The notes beneath the pieces were generated by a model that saw only the letters and a program-made list of their open reading frames with translations, did no database searches and was not told the origin of the DNA. Source: Brachionus plicatilis (lineage: Eukaryota > Rotifera > Eurotatoria > Ploima > Brachionidae). From it: a stretch of DNA of 64,000 nt. The position numbers were made by a program, and so were the translations under genes. Shown here in pieces: positions 54,001 to 64,000 of this stretch. Each line of letters begins with the position of its first letter. The stretch's first letter is position 1. Location: NCBI GenBank assembly GCA_010279815.1, contig QEOQ01000274.1, positions 172,674-236,673 of the forward strand, written 5' to 3'.

Positions 54001-54117
54001 TTTCATTATGATCGTTTAGCAAACGGCATGGAAAGCTTCCACCGGCACATTATAAACAGCACCTACGCGCAGGAATATCCAAAAGTGTCTTCATTTCAAA
54101 GAACACTGAGCGACTAA
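51013..54117 (+). CDS. CABLES: CABLES-like cyclin-box protein (five exons)
   Basis: Exons are 51013-51160, 51230-51342, 53457-53563, 53626-53722 and 53782-54117. All phases fit (801 nt, 266 residues). From residue 82 it reads [55 protein letters not shown], then [20 protein letters not shown] and [13 protein letters not shown]. This aligns with the C-terminal cyclin box of CABLES1/2 (VIDYVKPSDLKK...[11 protein letters not shown]). CABLES proteins link CDKs with non-receptor tyrosine kinases. The long N-terminal region of vertebrate CABLES is absent: only about 80 residues precede the cyclin box. The start follows ATTTTAGGGCACC, an acceptor-like site that would allow a further upstream exon or trans-splicing. 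Intron 2 (2.1 kb) contains a foldback element. AATAAA lies at about 54198. Confidence 0.9.
52722..53198. mobile_element. Foldback element in CABLES intron 2
   Basis: Arms of about 215 bp (52722 onwards, and ending at 53198) are almost perfectly complementary, starting GACAAAATTTTTCCCGGAGC. They meet around a short centre near 52960. The flanks GTGAAATT and TGAAACTT are only approximately duplicated. The arms include near-palindromic TACAATATTGTAATATTGTA. There is no coding capacity: the open frame in the left arm is a chance frame. Confidence 0.8.
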
Positions 54118-54559
54118 GATTATGTACTTTTATACTTTATGAAAACTATACCGAGTGATTAGTTATTTATTTTTAAGTTTATTTTTTTTTAATTGTATAA
54201 TAAATTTTTTTAATATCAGCTCTCCATTCATAGCACTGTTTAGAAAATTTTAATAATTTCTTTTATTATCTACTTTTACTTTTAAAAATTTAAAAATTGA
54301 TAATATTTTATTTCTCTTATCGTTGGCAAATTGTTAATTACCAAAATTTCAGGAAAAAAATCTGAACATCTCTTTTATCAAATCTAAGTTTTTCTTTGCA
54401 AAAAGTGAGGTACAGACGATGAGAATATTATGGGCAATAATCCATTTTTTACTTTTTATGGTAATTTTTTTAATTTAAGCCCTATCTGCAGTGGAAATGA
54501 AATAGTTTTTTTAGATCTAGCAATAAGTATAAATTCTTTTACAGGTAGTTTTTTACAGG

Positions 54560-56460
54560 TTTACAGGTAGAGTTTAAAACAGATTCCGAAAAAAGTACAT
54601 TCTTTAAAGAGATTATTGGGGAAACCTTTACTCAAGAAAGAAATGATTCCTTCGACAATGACTTTCGAGACATGGTCGAAGATTTTGTATCAAATAAGGA
54701 TTATCTGAAAGGCAATCATTATTTGAATGCCGAAAAGTCTTTTCCTANNNNNNNNNNNNNNNNNNNNNNNNNNNNNNNNNNNNNNNNNNNNNNNNNNNNN
54801 NNNNNNNNNNNNNNNNNNNNNNNNNNNNNNNNNNNNNNNNNNNNNNNNNNNNNNNNNAAAAAAAAAACAGTCAAACTAGTTATAAATTACTCAGGATAAA
54901 TCAAATTTTTACGTTTGATTTTACACAGGAACTGGACTTGACAACTTATGTAACCGTATGTTGAAAAATCTCCCTGACTCGTTCATACTCGGTCTAGCGA
55001 GTTTTTTCAACCTCTGTCTACCTACATCTGAAATCCCAGATGCTTGGAAAACCTCTAAAATAACAATGATCCCCAAAAAAAAAGTTAGTTCTGACCCGTA
55101 AATACCGCCCAATTAGTGTCACTAGCTGTCTTGGAAAAGTTCTTGAAAGGATTATTACAAGTAGGCTTTACAATTTCCTTGAAAACAAGAGTCTTATCTG
55201 CTAGGAACAGTCTAGCTTTAGGCAGCACCGACGTTCCTCCGACAATTTGGTATTTTTAACTCAAAAGGTCTCTGAAACTTTAGTTAGAAAGAAAAAAGTA
55301 TGTTCCCTCTTCTTCGACATCTCTAAGGCGTTTGACAAGGTATGGAACAGTGGATTAATCTACAAACTTACCAAAATTGGAGCCCCTCTCTACATTCTGG
55401 AGTGGGTGGTTAACTTTTTAAAAAATCGTAGTTTTTTTTGTGAAAGCAAATAACTTTGTCTCGGATTCAGGTTCCATAGATACTGGAGTTCCCCAGGGTG
55501 CAGTCATTAGTCCTTTACTCTTTACTATTTTTATTAATGATGTCCCCAAGCAGGACCAAAAAAACCACTCATATTCCTTGTTATTTGCCGATGACCTGGT
55601 GACCTTTTTTATTTTTAAAAAGTATGGCAACATTGCTAACATTATAAATAACTATCTTAAAAAATTGCAGCTGTGGCTACAAAAATGGAGGCTAAAGATG
55701 TCTCCAGAAAAATGTAGCTACATTCTTTACTCTGGTAATCCGTCAAAAAACATTAAGCTAAGTCTAAAACTATTTGGAAAACAAATACCCTACACTGACT
55801 CCCCAGTCTTCCTTGGAATAAAATTTGACCAAAGTCTTTGTTTCAACTCCCAGGATGAATTCATTCGTTCTAGATGTCATGATCGCGTAAATTTAATTAA
55901 AATTTTGTCACACAGATCGTGGAAGTTAAATAAAAAAACCTTAATTGGAGTCTATAATGCACTTATAGGTTCCCATTATAGACTATAGTTTTTTCATCCT
56001 ATCCCGTGTCTCCCAGACAAACATTACAAGAACTGCAAGTAATTCAAAATACATTTTTTAAATCAATCTATCACTTACCTTATGACACACCTTCTATCCA
56101 ACTTTCTGGTCTTCTCGAGGACCAAAAGGTTGATAGAATTGAGTCTAGACTCAGAATTCTGCTCGAAAAATACATAAAAAAAGTTTAATATGTAAAAACA
56201 CACTCATTACTTCACTCATACAGGATTATATTGATGTTTTTGTTGAAAGCTCAAGAAGTTCTGAACTTAAAACCCTCCTTTGTAAAGTCTCAAATGAACT
56301 ATTTCAATGGACAACAGTTTTTCTGTAACATTTTCGATTTTTTTTTCAACTTCTTATGTTATTTTATTAATTTAATTAACTCAACACAACTTTTTATATG
56401 GACACTTTTTTAAAATTTTAAATACCAATGGCGAAAGGAGTTTCATTACTCAAAGCCTTT
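54560..56460 (+). pseudogene. LINE ORF2 relic (CR1/Jockey-like reverse transcriptase)
   Basis: Before the gap, a frame reads SFDNDFRDMVEDFVSNKDYL, likely the linker upstream of the polymerase. After it come GLDNLCNRMLKNLPDSFILG, AWKTSKITMIPKKK, YRPISVTSCLGKVLERII, FFDISKAFDKVWNSGLIYKL, GVPQGAVISPLLFTIFINDV and LLFADDLVTFF, the motif order of a non-LTR reverse transcriptase with an FADD catalytic box. Frame changes near 55097 and 55440 and a stop near 55202 kill it. The 3' end carries GGAGTTTCATTACTC (56437-56451), a hairpin analogous to the other LINE tails in the window. Confidence 0.85.
54748..54857. other. Assembly gap (110 N)
   Basis: An unsequenced run inside the LINE relic. Confidence 0.99.
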
Positions 56461-56520
56461 TATTTCTTTTGAAATATTAAATAAACTATTATCAGCAAGG
56501 TAAAACAATTTTTAAAATTT

Positions 56521-57050
56521 ATTTTAAACCTCCTAATATTTTGAGCTATTTATCTACAGAATCAAACCATCCAGATCATATTTTTAAAAATATACCTAAA
56601 GGATTATTTATCAGGATAAGAAGAATTTGTTCTTATTTTTAAGATTATTTGATTTTTTCTAGTCTTTTAATTTATCAGCTTTTAAAAAAAGGATTTGAAT
56701 TTTCGATATTAGGTAAAATTAGGTCTTGTATTGGTAAGTTGGATCGTAACAAATTGATTGATTAAAAAGAAAAGGATGATTTCTTGTTTAAAGATTCAAT
56801 GATTTTAAGAACTCTTTTAAATCGTAATATTCCTAATTTAAAAAGAATATTAAAAAATTCATAAGATCATTGTAAAAATCAAGTACAAAATTTATTAAGT
56901 AGAATTATATTAACTTAACGTTGTATTTCAAATCTTTCTTTTAACTTGAAGTCTATTTGAATTCATGGTTTAAAATTTAAAACCTTCAATATTTATTACA
57001 ATGAAAAATGTAAAATTATGAACTGTAGAATTTGTGTTTTCCATTCTTGT
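56521..57050 (+). pseudogene. Penelope-like element fragment
   Basis: One frame reads YLSTESNHPDHIFKNIPKGL, then FIRIRRICSYF, and after stops ILRTLLNRNIPNLKRILKNS and finally NEKCKIMNCRICVFHSC. The order HP-x-H-x-x-x-NIP-x-G-x-x-x-R-x-RRIC, then a C-x-x-x-x-C-x-x-C segment is one I associate with the region between polymerase and GIY-YIG endonuclease in Penelope-like retroelements. Several stops show it is dead. It directly follows the LINE relic on the same strand. Confidence 0.55.
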
Positions 57051-58328
57051 GCAAAAGTCAAAAAAAATGTCATTTTTAAGACTTTTTAAAATTTTGAAGT
57101 CAAGTCATTTGATCTTGATCTTTTATGAATTTTTTTTAAAAAAGGTCTTTTGACTTGACTTGAATATAATTAGACTTGACTTGACTTTTTAAAAATAAAT
57201 TCAAGTCCAGTCTAGTGACTTGACTTTGACTTATTGAATAAAAAATTATGAAATCTCAGATTTAATTGATTGATATTAAATTTATTTTAAAGTACAGAGA
57301 AAAAATACAGTCAAGACACCGAAATCGATGATGATGATTATCTTCAAAATTTTAATTATTTAATTTTTTTAAATTAAAAGAAAATTTATTTCATTTTATA
57401 CTCTTTGATAGTGAATTACTTCTTTGCAAGCAATAAAAAAGACATGGTCCCGTTAAAGCAAATTTACAAAAAATAAAGTGTTTTTTTTAATGTATACTTG
57501 AGTTAGAAATGGTATGAGGTTTGCAAAAAAAAATTGTAAGTGTATTAATTAAATTTTTTTTAATTCAAAATCAGAGTAATAGACGAAAAATGTATTCAAA
57601 AGTTTTTTCTTTTGAAATAGGTTTGCTTGAACAGTTTAAATAAATAGTACATTTTTTCCAAAGAATTTCAAATATGACCATGTACTTTAATTTTCAACAA
57701 ATTAAGCATTTCAAAATTTCAACAATTCTTTTTAATTTTTTTAAAATCTAAAAGGTTTTTTATTTTTAAGATTTTTCATTACTTTTTATATTTAAACCCA
57801 AATTTTTTTATTCAAACCGTAAAATCGCATTTTTTACGCAATTTTAAATTTTCTTGAGAATACAATTGTAATTTTTTTATTTAAATGAAGAAAAAAAAAT
57901 TTCTATGAAAAAATCTAATTAAAAAAATCAATTTTTTTTGGTATATCTTGCGATTTACTTAAAATTATCTGAAAACTTCAGACCATAATGTCACTGTAAA
58001 TACACTTGAAATTAAATATTTTAACGAAAATTATGGTTACATCAAAAAATCTGTGTATTTTTGACAAAAACAAATTTTTTAATTTACTCTTTAAAAATTA
58101 AATTTTGTTCATTAATGTACTCTAAAATCTTCATTTCAATTTTTCTGTTTATTTTGACAATAAAAAAATTTTTTTACTCATCGCGGACAATAAATAATTC
58201 AGCATAGGTTCCTTTGTGTGTACTGAAGAATATAAATAAAAAGAATTGTTGATACATCTTTTCTCATTGAAAAACTTTGATGCACATTTTTCTTATATTA
58301 GTAAAAATTTCGGGCCTTGTTCCATTGA
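57051..58328. other. Intergenic, hAT-like AAGTC debris then unremarkable AT-rich DNA
   Basis: 57095-57240 carries repeated GACTTGACTT words from the CAGAGTTG hAT family, without clear ends. The rest is AT-rich, and I recognise nothing up to the SET-domain gene. Confidence 0.4.
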
Positions 58329-59189
58329 ATGGATGAATTGGAAGCTGATTGCTTATTTGAGATAAAACAATCTAAAAATGGTCTAGGCATGTTTGCCACC
58401 CGAAATATCAACAGAGGTGAGCTAATTTTAAATGAAAAACCATTAGTGAAGCTAAAACAAAATGTGCCTAAGCTTCAATTAAGCAGGTATATTGAACACC
58501 AAGTTTCAAAACTTGGTGAACAAGACAAAGCCAAAATTTTTGAACTGCATGATAACCAATCTTCAAAATCATTAGTGGGAATTTTCAAAACCAATGGCTA
58601 TATGCTTGGTAAAAAGTCCGAATATTGTGGTTTATTTTATGTGATGGCTCGTGTGAACCATTCATGTAGACCTAATGCCACTCATCACTGGGTCGAGTCT
58701 GAAGGTGCACAAAAAGTATTTGCACTGAAAAATATTGATTCTGGTGAGGAAATATGCACAAGCTACATTGACCCATTCGAAGATACTTTAAATAGAAAAA
58801 GAATTCTCAAAAAGTCCTTTGACTTTGAGTGCAGTTGTGAGTTGTGTTTAAATAAAGGTGATTTTGATTTGGAAAAAAGTGACGAGAGAAGAAGAATGTT
58901 AAAAGAACTACAAAATATGCGACCAAGAATGGGTCTGCAAAATCCTGATTTATTTTTATCTAAAAAAAAATTAATGCTCACATTGCTTAAGGAAGAAGGA
59001 ATTGAGTATGATTCATATTGTGTCAACAGAATTGCCTATGATGTTTTTTCTTTCTTGTTCAAAACAAATGCCAGCACAGATAGCTTAAAACATTGGGCAA
59101 AGTTGGTTTACGAAAATTCTATGATTTGTCAAGGTGAACTAACAGGATCATTGAAAAAAACAATTTTAGATTTTTGCAACAAAGAATGA
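58329..59189 (+). CDS. SET-domain protein (SMYD/SET5-like lysine methyltransferase)
   Basis: The 286-residue single-exon protein has a split SET domain. The start is GLGMFATRNINRGELILNEK (residues 18-37). RVNHSCRPNATHHW (108-121) contains the NHSC S-adenosylmethionine and catalytic core. GEEICTSYIDPFEDTLNRKR (139-158) supplies the catalytic Tyr region. The post-SET zinc site is CSCELC (168-173). The segment between residues 40 and 108 is short and lacks the MYND finger of SMYD proteins, so it resembles MYND-less SET5-like members. About 110 C-terminal residues are helical and unassigned. It probably methylates protein lysines, with the target unknown. All catalytic landmarks are present. AATAAA lies at about 59201. 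Confidence 0.85.
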   Translation: MDELEADCLFEIKQSKNGLGMFATRNINRGELILNEKPLVKLKQNVPKLQLSRYIEHQVSKLGEQDKAKIFELHDNQSSKSLVGIFKTNGYMLGKKSEYCGLFYVMARVNHSCRPNATHHWVESEGAQKVFALKNIDSGEEICTSYIDPFEDTLNRKRILKKSFDFECSCELCLNKGDFDLEKSDERRRMLKELQNMRPRMGLQNPDLFLSKKKLMLTLLKEEGIEYDSYCVNRIAYDVFSFLFKTNASTDSLKHWAKLVYENSMICQGELTGSLKKTILDFCNKE

Positions 59190-61124
59190 TTTTAACTGTG
59201 TTTTCAAGAATAAATTTTTTAACTTGTTTTAGAATTTAAATGTTTTAAATAAAGCTATTTGAAGAAAATCTTGAGAAATTTTCGATTTAATAAGTCCATA
59301 AAAAAGACACCATTTAGCTTTTTATTTCTAATTTTTTATAAGATAATTTGATAATATTTTCTAGAATTGAAAAATTTACTAACAAGAATTGAATTTTTAA
59401 CATTAAATTTATTTTTCTTCTATGAAAAGTTCATGAAAAAGTATCACATAAAAAGATTTTAATAGAAAATAAAAAAATTATTTAATCTAAAATTTGCATG
59501 GAAAATTCAAATAGAAAAATTATATTCTTCAAAATATTAAATAAAAGAACTTTGACGAAAATAGAATAAAGGTTTAATTCAATAAATAAAAAAATTTATT
59601 ATTATTTTTTTCAAATAATATTTTTAAAAATTTCTTAAACAAAATTTTTGAAAATTTAATTTTCAATTTTTGAACCAGCGTTATTGCAGGTTTTTTGAGT
59701 TTTGATGTGACGTTTAAACATGACGACTGATTGAAACATGGGGACAGTGGTCGAATAGTCTTATCATTAAAAATATTTAATTGGTTTTAGCAATCTTTTT
59801 TCTCATTTGAAAATCAAAAAATTACATAAATTTTTGGTTTTAGTTTTAAAATTAAGTTTGAAAAAAATTAAATTTTCAATTTTTTTCTAAGGAAATCGGT
59901 TTTTATTTCATCGAAATAAAATAATAATAATAATTTTTAAGGAATTAAAAAAGAATAATATTTATTTTAGTAAATTTTAATTTATAATACTAAAACTTTG
60001 TATTTAATGGTCAAGAATTTACGGTAATTTTTTTTCTGATTTTAAAAAATTAAATTTTCAATATTTTTTTATAGGAATCGGTGTAAAAGAAAAACTAGAA
60101 CCATTTTTTAAGCCTTATTTTTCATTTTAAAATTATCCTCAAGTTTTACTTTTTAAATCGCCTGTTCATTGAAATAAAATAATATTAATAATTTTTAAGA
60201 AATTAAAAAAGAATAATATTTGTTTTAGTTAATTTTAATTTTTTTTACTAAAACTTTGTGTTTACTGGTCAAGAATTTACGGTAATTTTTTTTTATTTTA
60301 ATAAATTTAATCAATAATATATTTTAAGAGTTTCACAGCGATTATTTAAGGTCCATAATTTTCCTCTCCGCTAATAAACTATTCGCTAATTTTAATAAAA
60401 ATAAATCTTATTTATTTAAGATAAGTCTAATTAAATAAAAATAATCTATTCTAATTAAAAAATATCTAATTTAATAAAATTTAAAAAAAAATTATCATTT
60501 TTTTGAGTTGCATTTAGGACATAAAAATATCTACTTTTGCTCATTGGCATGATACAAGTTGATCACAATTTTTTTTCTACATTTTGAGTACCAATGTCCA
60601 GTTTTCTTTTTTTTGATTTTTTGGAATTTTTTTGCCAAGCTAATTTACTTTTTTTAAGTTTATAATAATAGAATATTAATTTGTTTTATCTGTGCCGAGC
60701 TAAAACATTCTATACTCTTTATACTTAATATTAATAATTACAATTTTATTAATTTAGAGGTAAGTGTTATTGATTTATAGGTGTTTTTGTTTTTTTATTA
60801 CTAGTGGTAAGCTTATTAAATTAGCGGTATTTTTATTAAAATAGTGATATTAAAAAATTATTCGCCATTATTTAATATAGAAAAAAAAATAATTTATTTT
60901 AAAATTTTTTTGGAATTTTTAAAAATAGGACTTTATAGTGGGATAGTGACTGAAAAGAGATTTGAAAAATTTTATGGGATACAAATTTAGTATTCTGCTA
61001 TTTTTAGAATTTAGTGGAATATTTCCATTTAAGTTAGATTTGTTTTGAAGATATTTAATTCATAGATTTTAATATTATATTATTTATTTTTTTTTAAAAA
61101 AAATTTATTTATACTTTTTAGAAA
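59190..61124. other. Intergenic with a 258-bp-period duplication
   Basis: No gene seen. It contains the tandem-type repeat listed at 59913-60297. A minus-strand LINE-tail-like block (TTTTAGCTCGGCACAG on the complement) lies at about 60678-60705. Confidence 0.4.
59913..60297. repeat. Diverged direct repeat, period about 258 bp
   Basis: GAAATAAAATAATA... through GTCAAGAATTTACGGTAATT occurs at 59913-60040 and again at 60171-60297 with about ten differences. It is non-coding. Confidence 0.7.
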
Positions 61125-61322
61125 ATGGAGTCAGAGCGAACTAAAACTGTTCATGAAACAAAAATGAAAGTAAATCAAGAAGTTTCAGTTCCTGAGCATA
61201 AAGAAGTGGCCATCAATCCGCACAAAGAAGTAGCCGTGCCTCAACACAAAGAGTTGGCGGTGCCTGCTCACAAAGAAATTGGAATCCCGCACCATTTTAG
61301 CGTGCCAAGAGAACGATTCTAA
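61125..61322 (+). CDS. Small octapeptide-repeat protein (HKExxxxP), unknown
   Basis: The 65-residue frame is coding-like in composition. Four copies of an 8-residue unit, HKE[VLI][AG][VI][PN]x, begin at residues 25, 33, 41 and 49 (EHKEVAIN, PHKEVAVP, QHKELAVP and AHKEIGIP overlap the units). The start is MESERTKTVHETKMKVNQEV and the end is HHFSVPRERF. There is no signal or membrane segment. I recognise no family. The regular alternation could form a beta-solenoid-like or extended repeat. An acceptor-like CTTTTTAG lies 3 nt before the ATG, and AATAAA lies just after the stop, so it looks like a real single-exon, possibly trans-spliced gene. Confidence 0.55.
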   Translation: MESERTKTVHETKMKVNQEVSVPEHKEVAINPHKEVAVPQHKELAVPAHKEIGIPHHFSVPRERF

Positions 61323-61759
61323 AAAATAAATCATTTTACATGCAATATTTTTTTTATTTAAAAAAATAAAATTTATTTTTCAATTCTTTTAAAAAGACGC
61401 TGATTATTATAATTAGAAAATTTTTATGAACCTGTAAAGTAAGAAGAGTCCTAGAGAAGTGAATTTTTTTTTAATTTATTGAGCATTTTTTATGAAACAC
61501 ACCTCTTTACACGAAACGAAAAAATAACGCGTATCATGTTTTAAATATGATGGAAAAAAGGCTTGCTAGAATTTTTCCATATTTAAGAGGGATTCATTGC
61601 TGCTCCAGCTTAAGAAATAAAATTTAGTTAAGTTCAATGTTCAATGATATTTTAAAATTTGTAAACATGAATCAGCACAATTTTTGAATAAAAATCAAAA
61701 AATTTAGTTTTAAACTTTTATTTAAATTCTAAAATAGATTTTAAAAAATTCTTTTAAAA
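61323..61759. other. Upstream region of PEPCK copy 2
   Basis: No ORF and no detectable similarity to the 5' flank of copy 1, so the two PEPCK genes do not share upstream regulatory sequence that I can see. Confidence 0.4.
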
Positions 61760-63754
61760 ATGGCCTCAATATCAAGTGACCATCAGCATAGACATTATGA
61801 TAATATCACTGATGACCATGTCTTGGACGACGATAAGCTTCTCAAGCTAAGAACTGCTACATATCACAGCAATTTGACCAAGTTGCCAAAAAGTATTCAA
61901 GATTATATTGAAGAAAAGGCCAAAATTTGCCAGCCTGATGCAATTCACATTTGCGATGGTTCCATTGAAGAATACAGGGCTTTTTTGCAGGTCCTAAAAG
62001 AAAAAGGAGTCATCCAAAAGTTAGAAAAAATGAACAATTGCTGGTTGGCTCTGACAGACCCCAAAGATGTGGCCCGAGTTGAATCAAGAACATTTATTAG
62101 CTCCAAAAATATGTTGGACACAATTCCACAGCCAAAGAATGGATTTAAAGAAATTGATCCTTCATTGAACTTGAGAAATTTAAAGTGCAGTGCTTTGGGA
62201 AACTGGATGTCACCAGAAGACTTGGAATATGAACTGGGCCGTAGACTGCCAGGCTGCATGAAAGGAAGGACCATGTATGTTGTTCCGTACAGCATGGGTC
62301 CTGTTGGTGGTCCAATCTCTAAGATTGGAGTAGAATTGACCGACTCGTTGTATGTTGTCTGCAATATGAGAATAATGACCCGGATGGGTATTGAGGTTTT
62401 TGAAAAAATTGGTGATCATGGTAATTTTGTGAAGTGTTTGCATACAGTCGGAGTTCCTTTGCCAACACAGCGAACAATTATAAACCACTGGCCTTGCAAT
62501 CCAGAAATGACCATGATTTCTCATTTACCAGAAAAAAATGAAGTCATTTCGTTTGGTAGTGGCTACGGTGGTAACAGTCTGTTGGGAAAAAAGTGCTTTG
62601 CTCTTCGTCTTGGCTCAATAATTGCCAAGCGAGAAGGATGGATGGCTGAACACATGTTAATTTTGGGTATCACAAATCCTCAAGGTGTTAAGAAATATAT
62701 CGCTGCTGCTTTTCCATCTCAATGTGGTAAAACAAACTTGGCAATGTTGAGTCCAAGTGTGCCAGGATGGAAAATAGAGTGTGTGGGAGATGATATTGCT
62801 TGGATGAAATTTAATGAAAAAGGAGAGCTGAGAGCCATAAATCCAGAAAATGGTTTCTTCGGTGTGTGTCCTGGAACTTCAGAGCTCACAAATCCAATAG
62901 CTCTAAAAGTGGTTCAATATAACACTATTTTCACAAATGTAGCCCATACGGCAGATGGTAAAGTCTATTGGGAAGGATTAGACGATAACATGGTTGCACA
63001 TGGTGAACACTTGATTTCATGGAAAGGAAAAGATTGGACCAAAGATTCCAAAGAGCCAGCAGCTCATCCAAATTCAAGATTTACATCACCAGCTGAACAA
63101 TGTCCCATAATAGATCCAAATTGGGAAAGTCCAGAAGGAGTTCCGATTTCAGCCATAATTTTTGGCGGCAGACGACCCCAAGGTGTTCCGCTAATCTATG
63201 AGGCATTTGATTGGGAACATGGTGTGTTTGTTGGTGCATCAATAAGATCTGAAGCCACAGCAGCTGCTGAACATAAGGGAAAAGTGATCATGCACGATCC
63301 ATTTGCAATGAGACCATTTTTTGGCTACAATTTTGGAGATTACTGCAAACATTGGTTGAGTTTGAACAAAGAGGGAAGAAAAATGCCAAAAATATTCAAT
63401 GTAAATTGGTTCAGAAAATCGGACAATGGTCAGGGGAGCTTTTTGTGGCCAGGCTTTGGAGAAAACATTCGAGTTCTTGAGTGGATTTTCAAGAGAACTG
63501 ATGGTGATGATTCAATCGCTCAGAAAACATCAATTGGTATTTTGCCTAAGCTGGATGGTTTTGATCTAGAAGGATTAAAAATTACTGATGCACAAATGAA
63601 AGAGCTTTTGAGTCTTGACAAAAATTTTCTTTTAGATGAAGTCCAAGAGATTCGAAAGTATTTTAGCGAATTTGTTGGTGACTCCACTCCGATTGAAATT
63701 CTCAAACAAATTGACCAGTTTAACGAGCGAATAAACAATTTTAAATTAGAATAG
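61760..63754 (+). CDS. PEPCK: Phosphoenolpyruvate carboxykinase (GTP), copy 2
   Basis: The 664-residue, intronless gene is in the same orientation as copy 1, 34.7 kb downstream. Its catalytic landmarks are [10 protein letters not shown] (269-278), the P-loop with PSQCGKT and Cys322, VGDDIAW (342-348) and PGFGEN. As in copy 1, Gln precedes the P-loop Cys. Codons for residues of about 127-602 are almost identical to copy 1 (three amino-acid changes: T334S, S435P and P595S). The first 126 and last 60 residues differ at many positions, for example [14 protein letters not shown] against [14 protein letters not shown]. Flanks and UTRs are unrelated, so this is a true paralogue and not an assembly duplicate. 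AATAAA lies at 63816-63821. Confidence 0.97.
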   Translation: MASISSDHQHRHYDNITDDHVLDDDKLLKLRTATYHSNLTKLPKSIQDYIEEKAKICQPDAIHICDGSIEEYRAFLQVLKEKGVIQKLEKMNNCWLALTDPKDVARVESRTFISSKNMLDTIPQPKNGFKEIDPSLNLRNLKCSALGNWMSPEDLEYELGRRLPGCMKGRTMYVVPYSMGPVGGPISKIGVELTDSLYVVCNMRIMTRMGIEVFEKIGDHGNFVKCLHTVGVPLPTQRTIINHWPCNPEMTMISHLPEKNEVISFGSGYGGNSLLGKKCFALRLGSIIAKREGWMAEHMLILGITNPQGVKKYIAAAFPSQCGKTNLAMLSPSVPGWKIECVGDDIAWMKFNEKGELRAINPENGFFGVCPGTSELTNPIALKVVQYNTIFTNVAHTADGKVYWEGLDDNMVAHGEHLISWKGKDWTKDSKEPAAHPNSRFTSPAEQCPIIDPNWESPEGVPISAIIFGGRRPQGVPLIYEAFDWEHGVFVGASIRSEATAAAEHKGKVIMHDPFAMRPFFGYNFGDYCKHWLSLNKEGRKMPKIFNVNWFRKSDNGQGSFLWPGFGENIRVLEWIFKRTDGDDSIAQKTSIGILPKLDGFDLEGLKITDAQMKELLSLDKNFLLDEVQEIRKYFSEFVGDSTPIEILKQIDQFNERINNFKLE

Positions 63755-64000
63755 GAATTTGTTTTTTATTTTTTGATAATCTATTATATGTGTTTTAAAT
63801 ATTTAGACATTTTAGAATAAAGATATGAATGCATCAAAAAAAATTTTCTTATTCAAATAAAAATTGGCAAAAATAATTTTTGAAATAATTATTTTTATTT
63901 CAAATTTAATGTTATACTAAATTTTTGGTTTAGTAAAAAATCCTCAAAATTTCTTATCAAGATTTAGATAGATAAATTTTGTGTGTATTAATTGGCGCCT

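Noticed and set aside
61760..63754. Second PEPCK as an assembly duplicate of the first
   Set aside because: N-terminal and C-terminal codons, UTRs and flanks all differ, so it is a real paralogue.

Overview
This window is nuclear DNA from a small, very AT-rich animal genome. The evidence for an animal is a BARX-type homeobox gene, homologues of FIG4, SNAPC5, GEMIN7, PIGF and CABLES, a eukaryotic tRNA-Thr, spliceosomal introns mostly of 50-70 bp, AATAAA poly(A) signals, and a mixed load of LINE, Penelope-like, hAT, Merlin-like and Tc1 relics. A spiralian, most likely a monogonont rotifer (Brachionus-like), is my best guess from base composition, short introns, gene compactness and repeat content. 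No marker in the window proves it. There are two assembly gaps (37310-37806 and 54748-54857).

Layout. 1-6.5 kb: AT-rich repeats, one tRNA-Thr(AGT) and a hAT-type MITE. 6.6-14.1 kb (minus): a two-exon BARX gene whose 6.6-kb intron is full of transposon debris. 14-24.7 kb: mostly MITEs and LINE tails, with one small membrane-protein gene (18.1 kb) and a repeat-borne coiled-coil gene (21.6 kb). 24.8-29 kb (plus): a small membrane protein, PIGF and the first GTP-type PEPCK gene. 29.8-40.0 kb (minus): a complete 12-exon FIG4 gene, reconstructed here as 886 residues, whose long introns hold a LINE fragment, MITEs and a FLYWCH-like element. SNAPC5 (plus) is divergent from FIG4 across about 216 bp. 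41.7-42.3 kb (minus): GEMIN7 and a small upstream gene, closely spaced. 44.7-48.6 kb: a Tc1 fragment, an orphan 352-residue gene, and a 1.97-kb hAT element that carries a SAP-domain gene and is itself host to a Merlin-like insertion. 51.0-54.1 kb (plus): five-exon CABLES gene. 54.5-57 kb: broken LINE and Penelope-like relics. 58.3-63.8 kb (plus): a SET-domain gene, a small octapeptide-repeat protein and a second PEPCK gene.

The main observations are: an apparent U12-type AT-AC intron in FIG4; two PEPCK paralogues with a sharply bounded, about 98.7% identical core and diverged ends (gene conversion); three Merlin-like elements that share a C-x4-C zinc-ribbon remnant and carry different TCAC-containing subterminal repeat arrays; a covarying 3' hairpin on several LINE ends; a hAT family with precise 8-bp target duplications; and several short genes, one a possible amidated peptide precursor. 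All product names come from motif recognition by eye. No database search was run.
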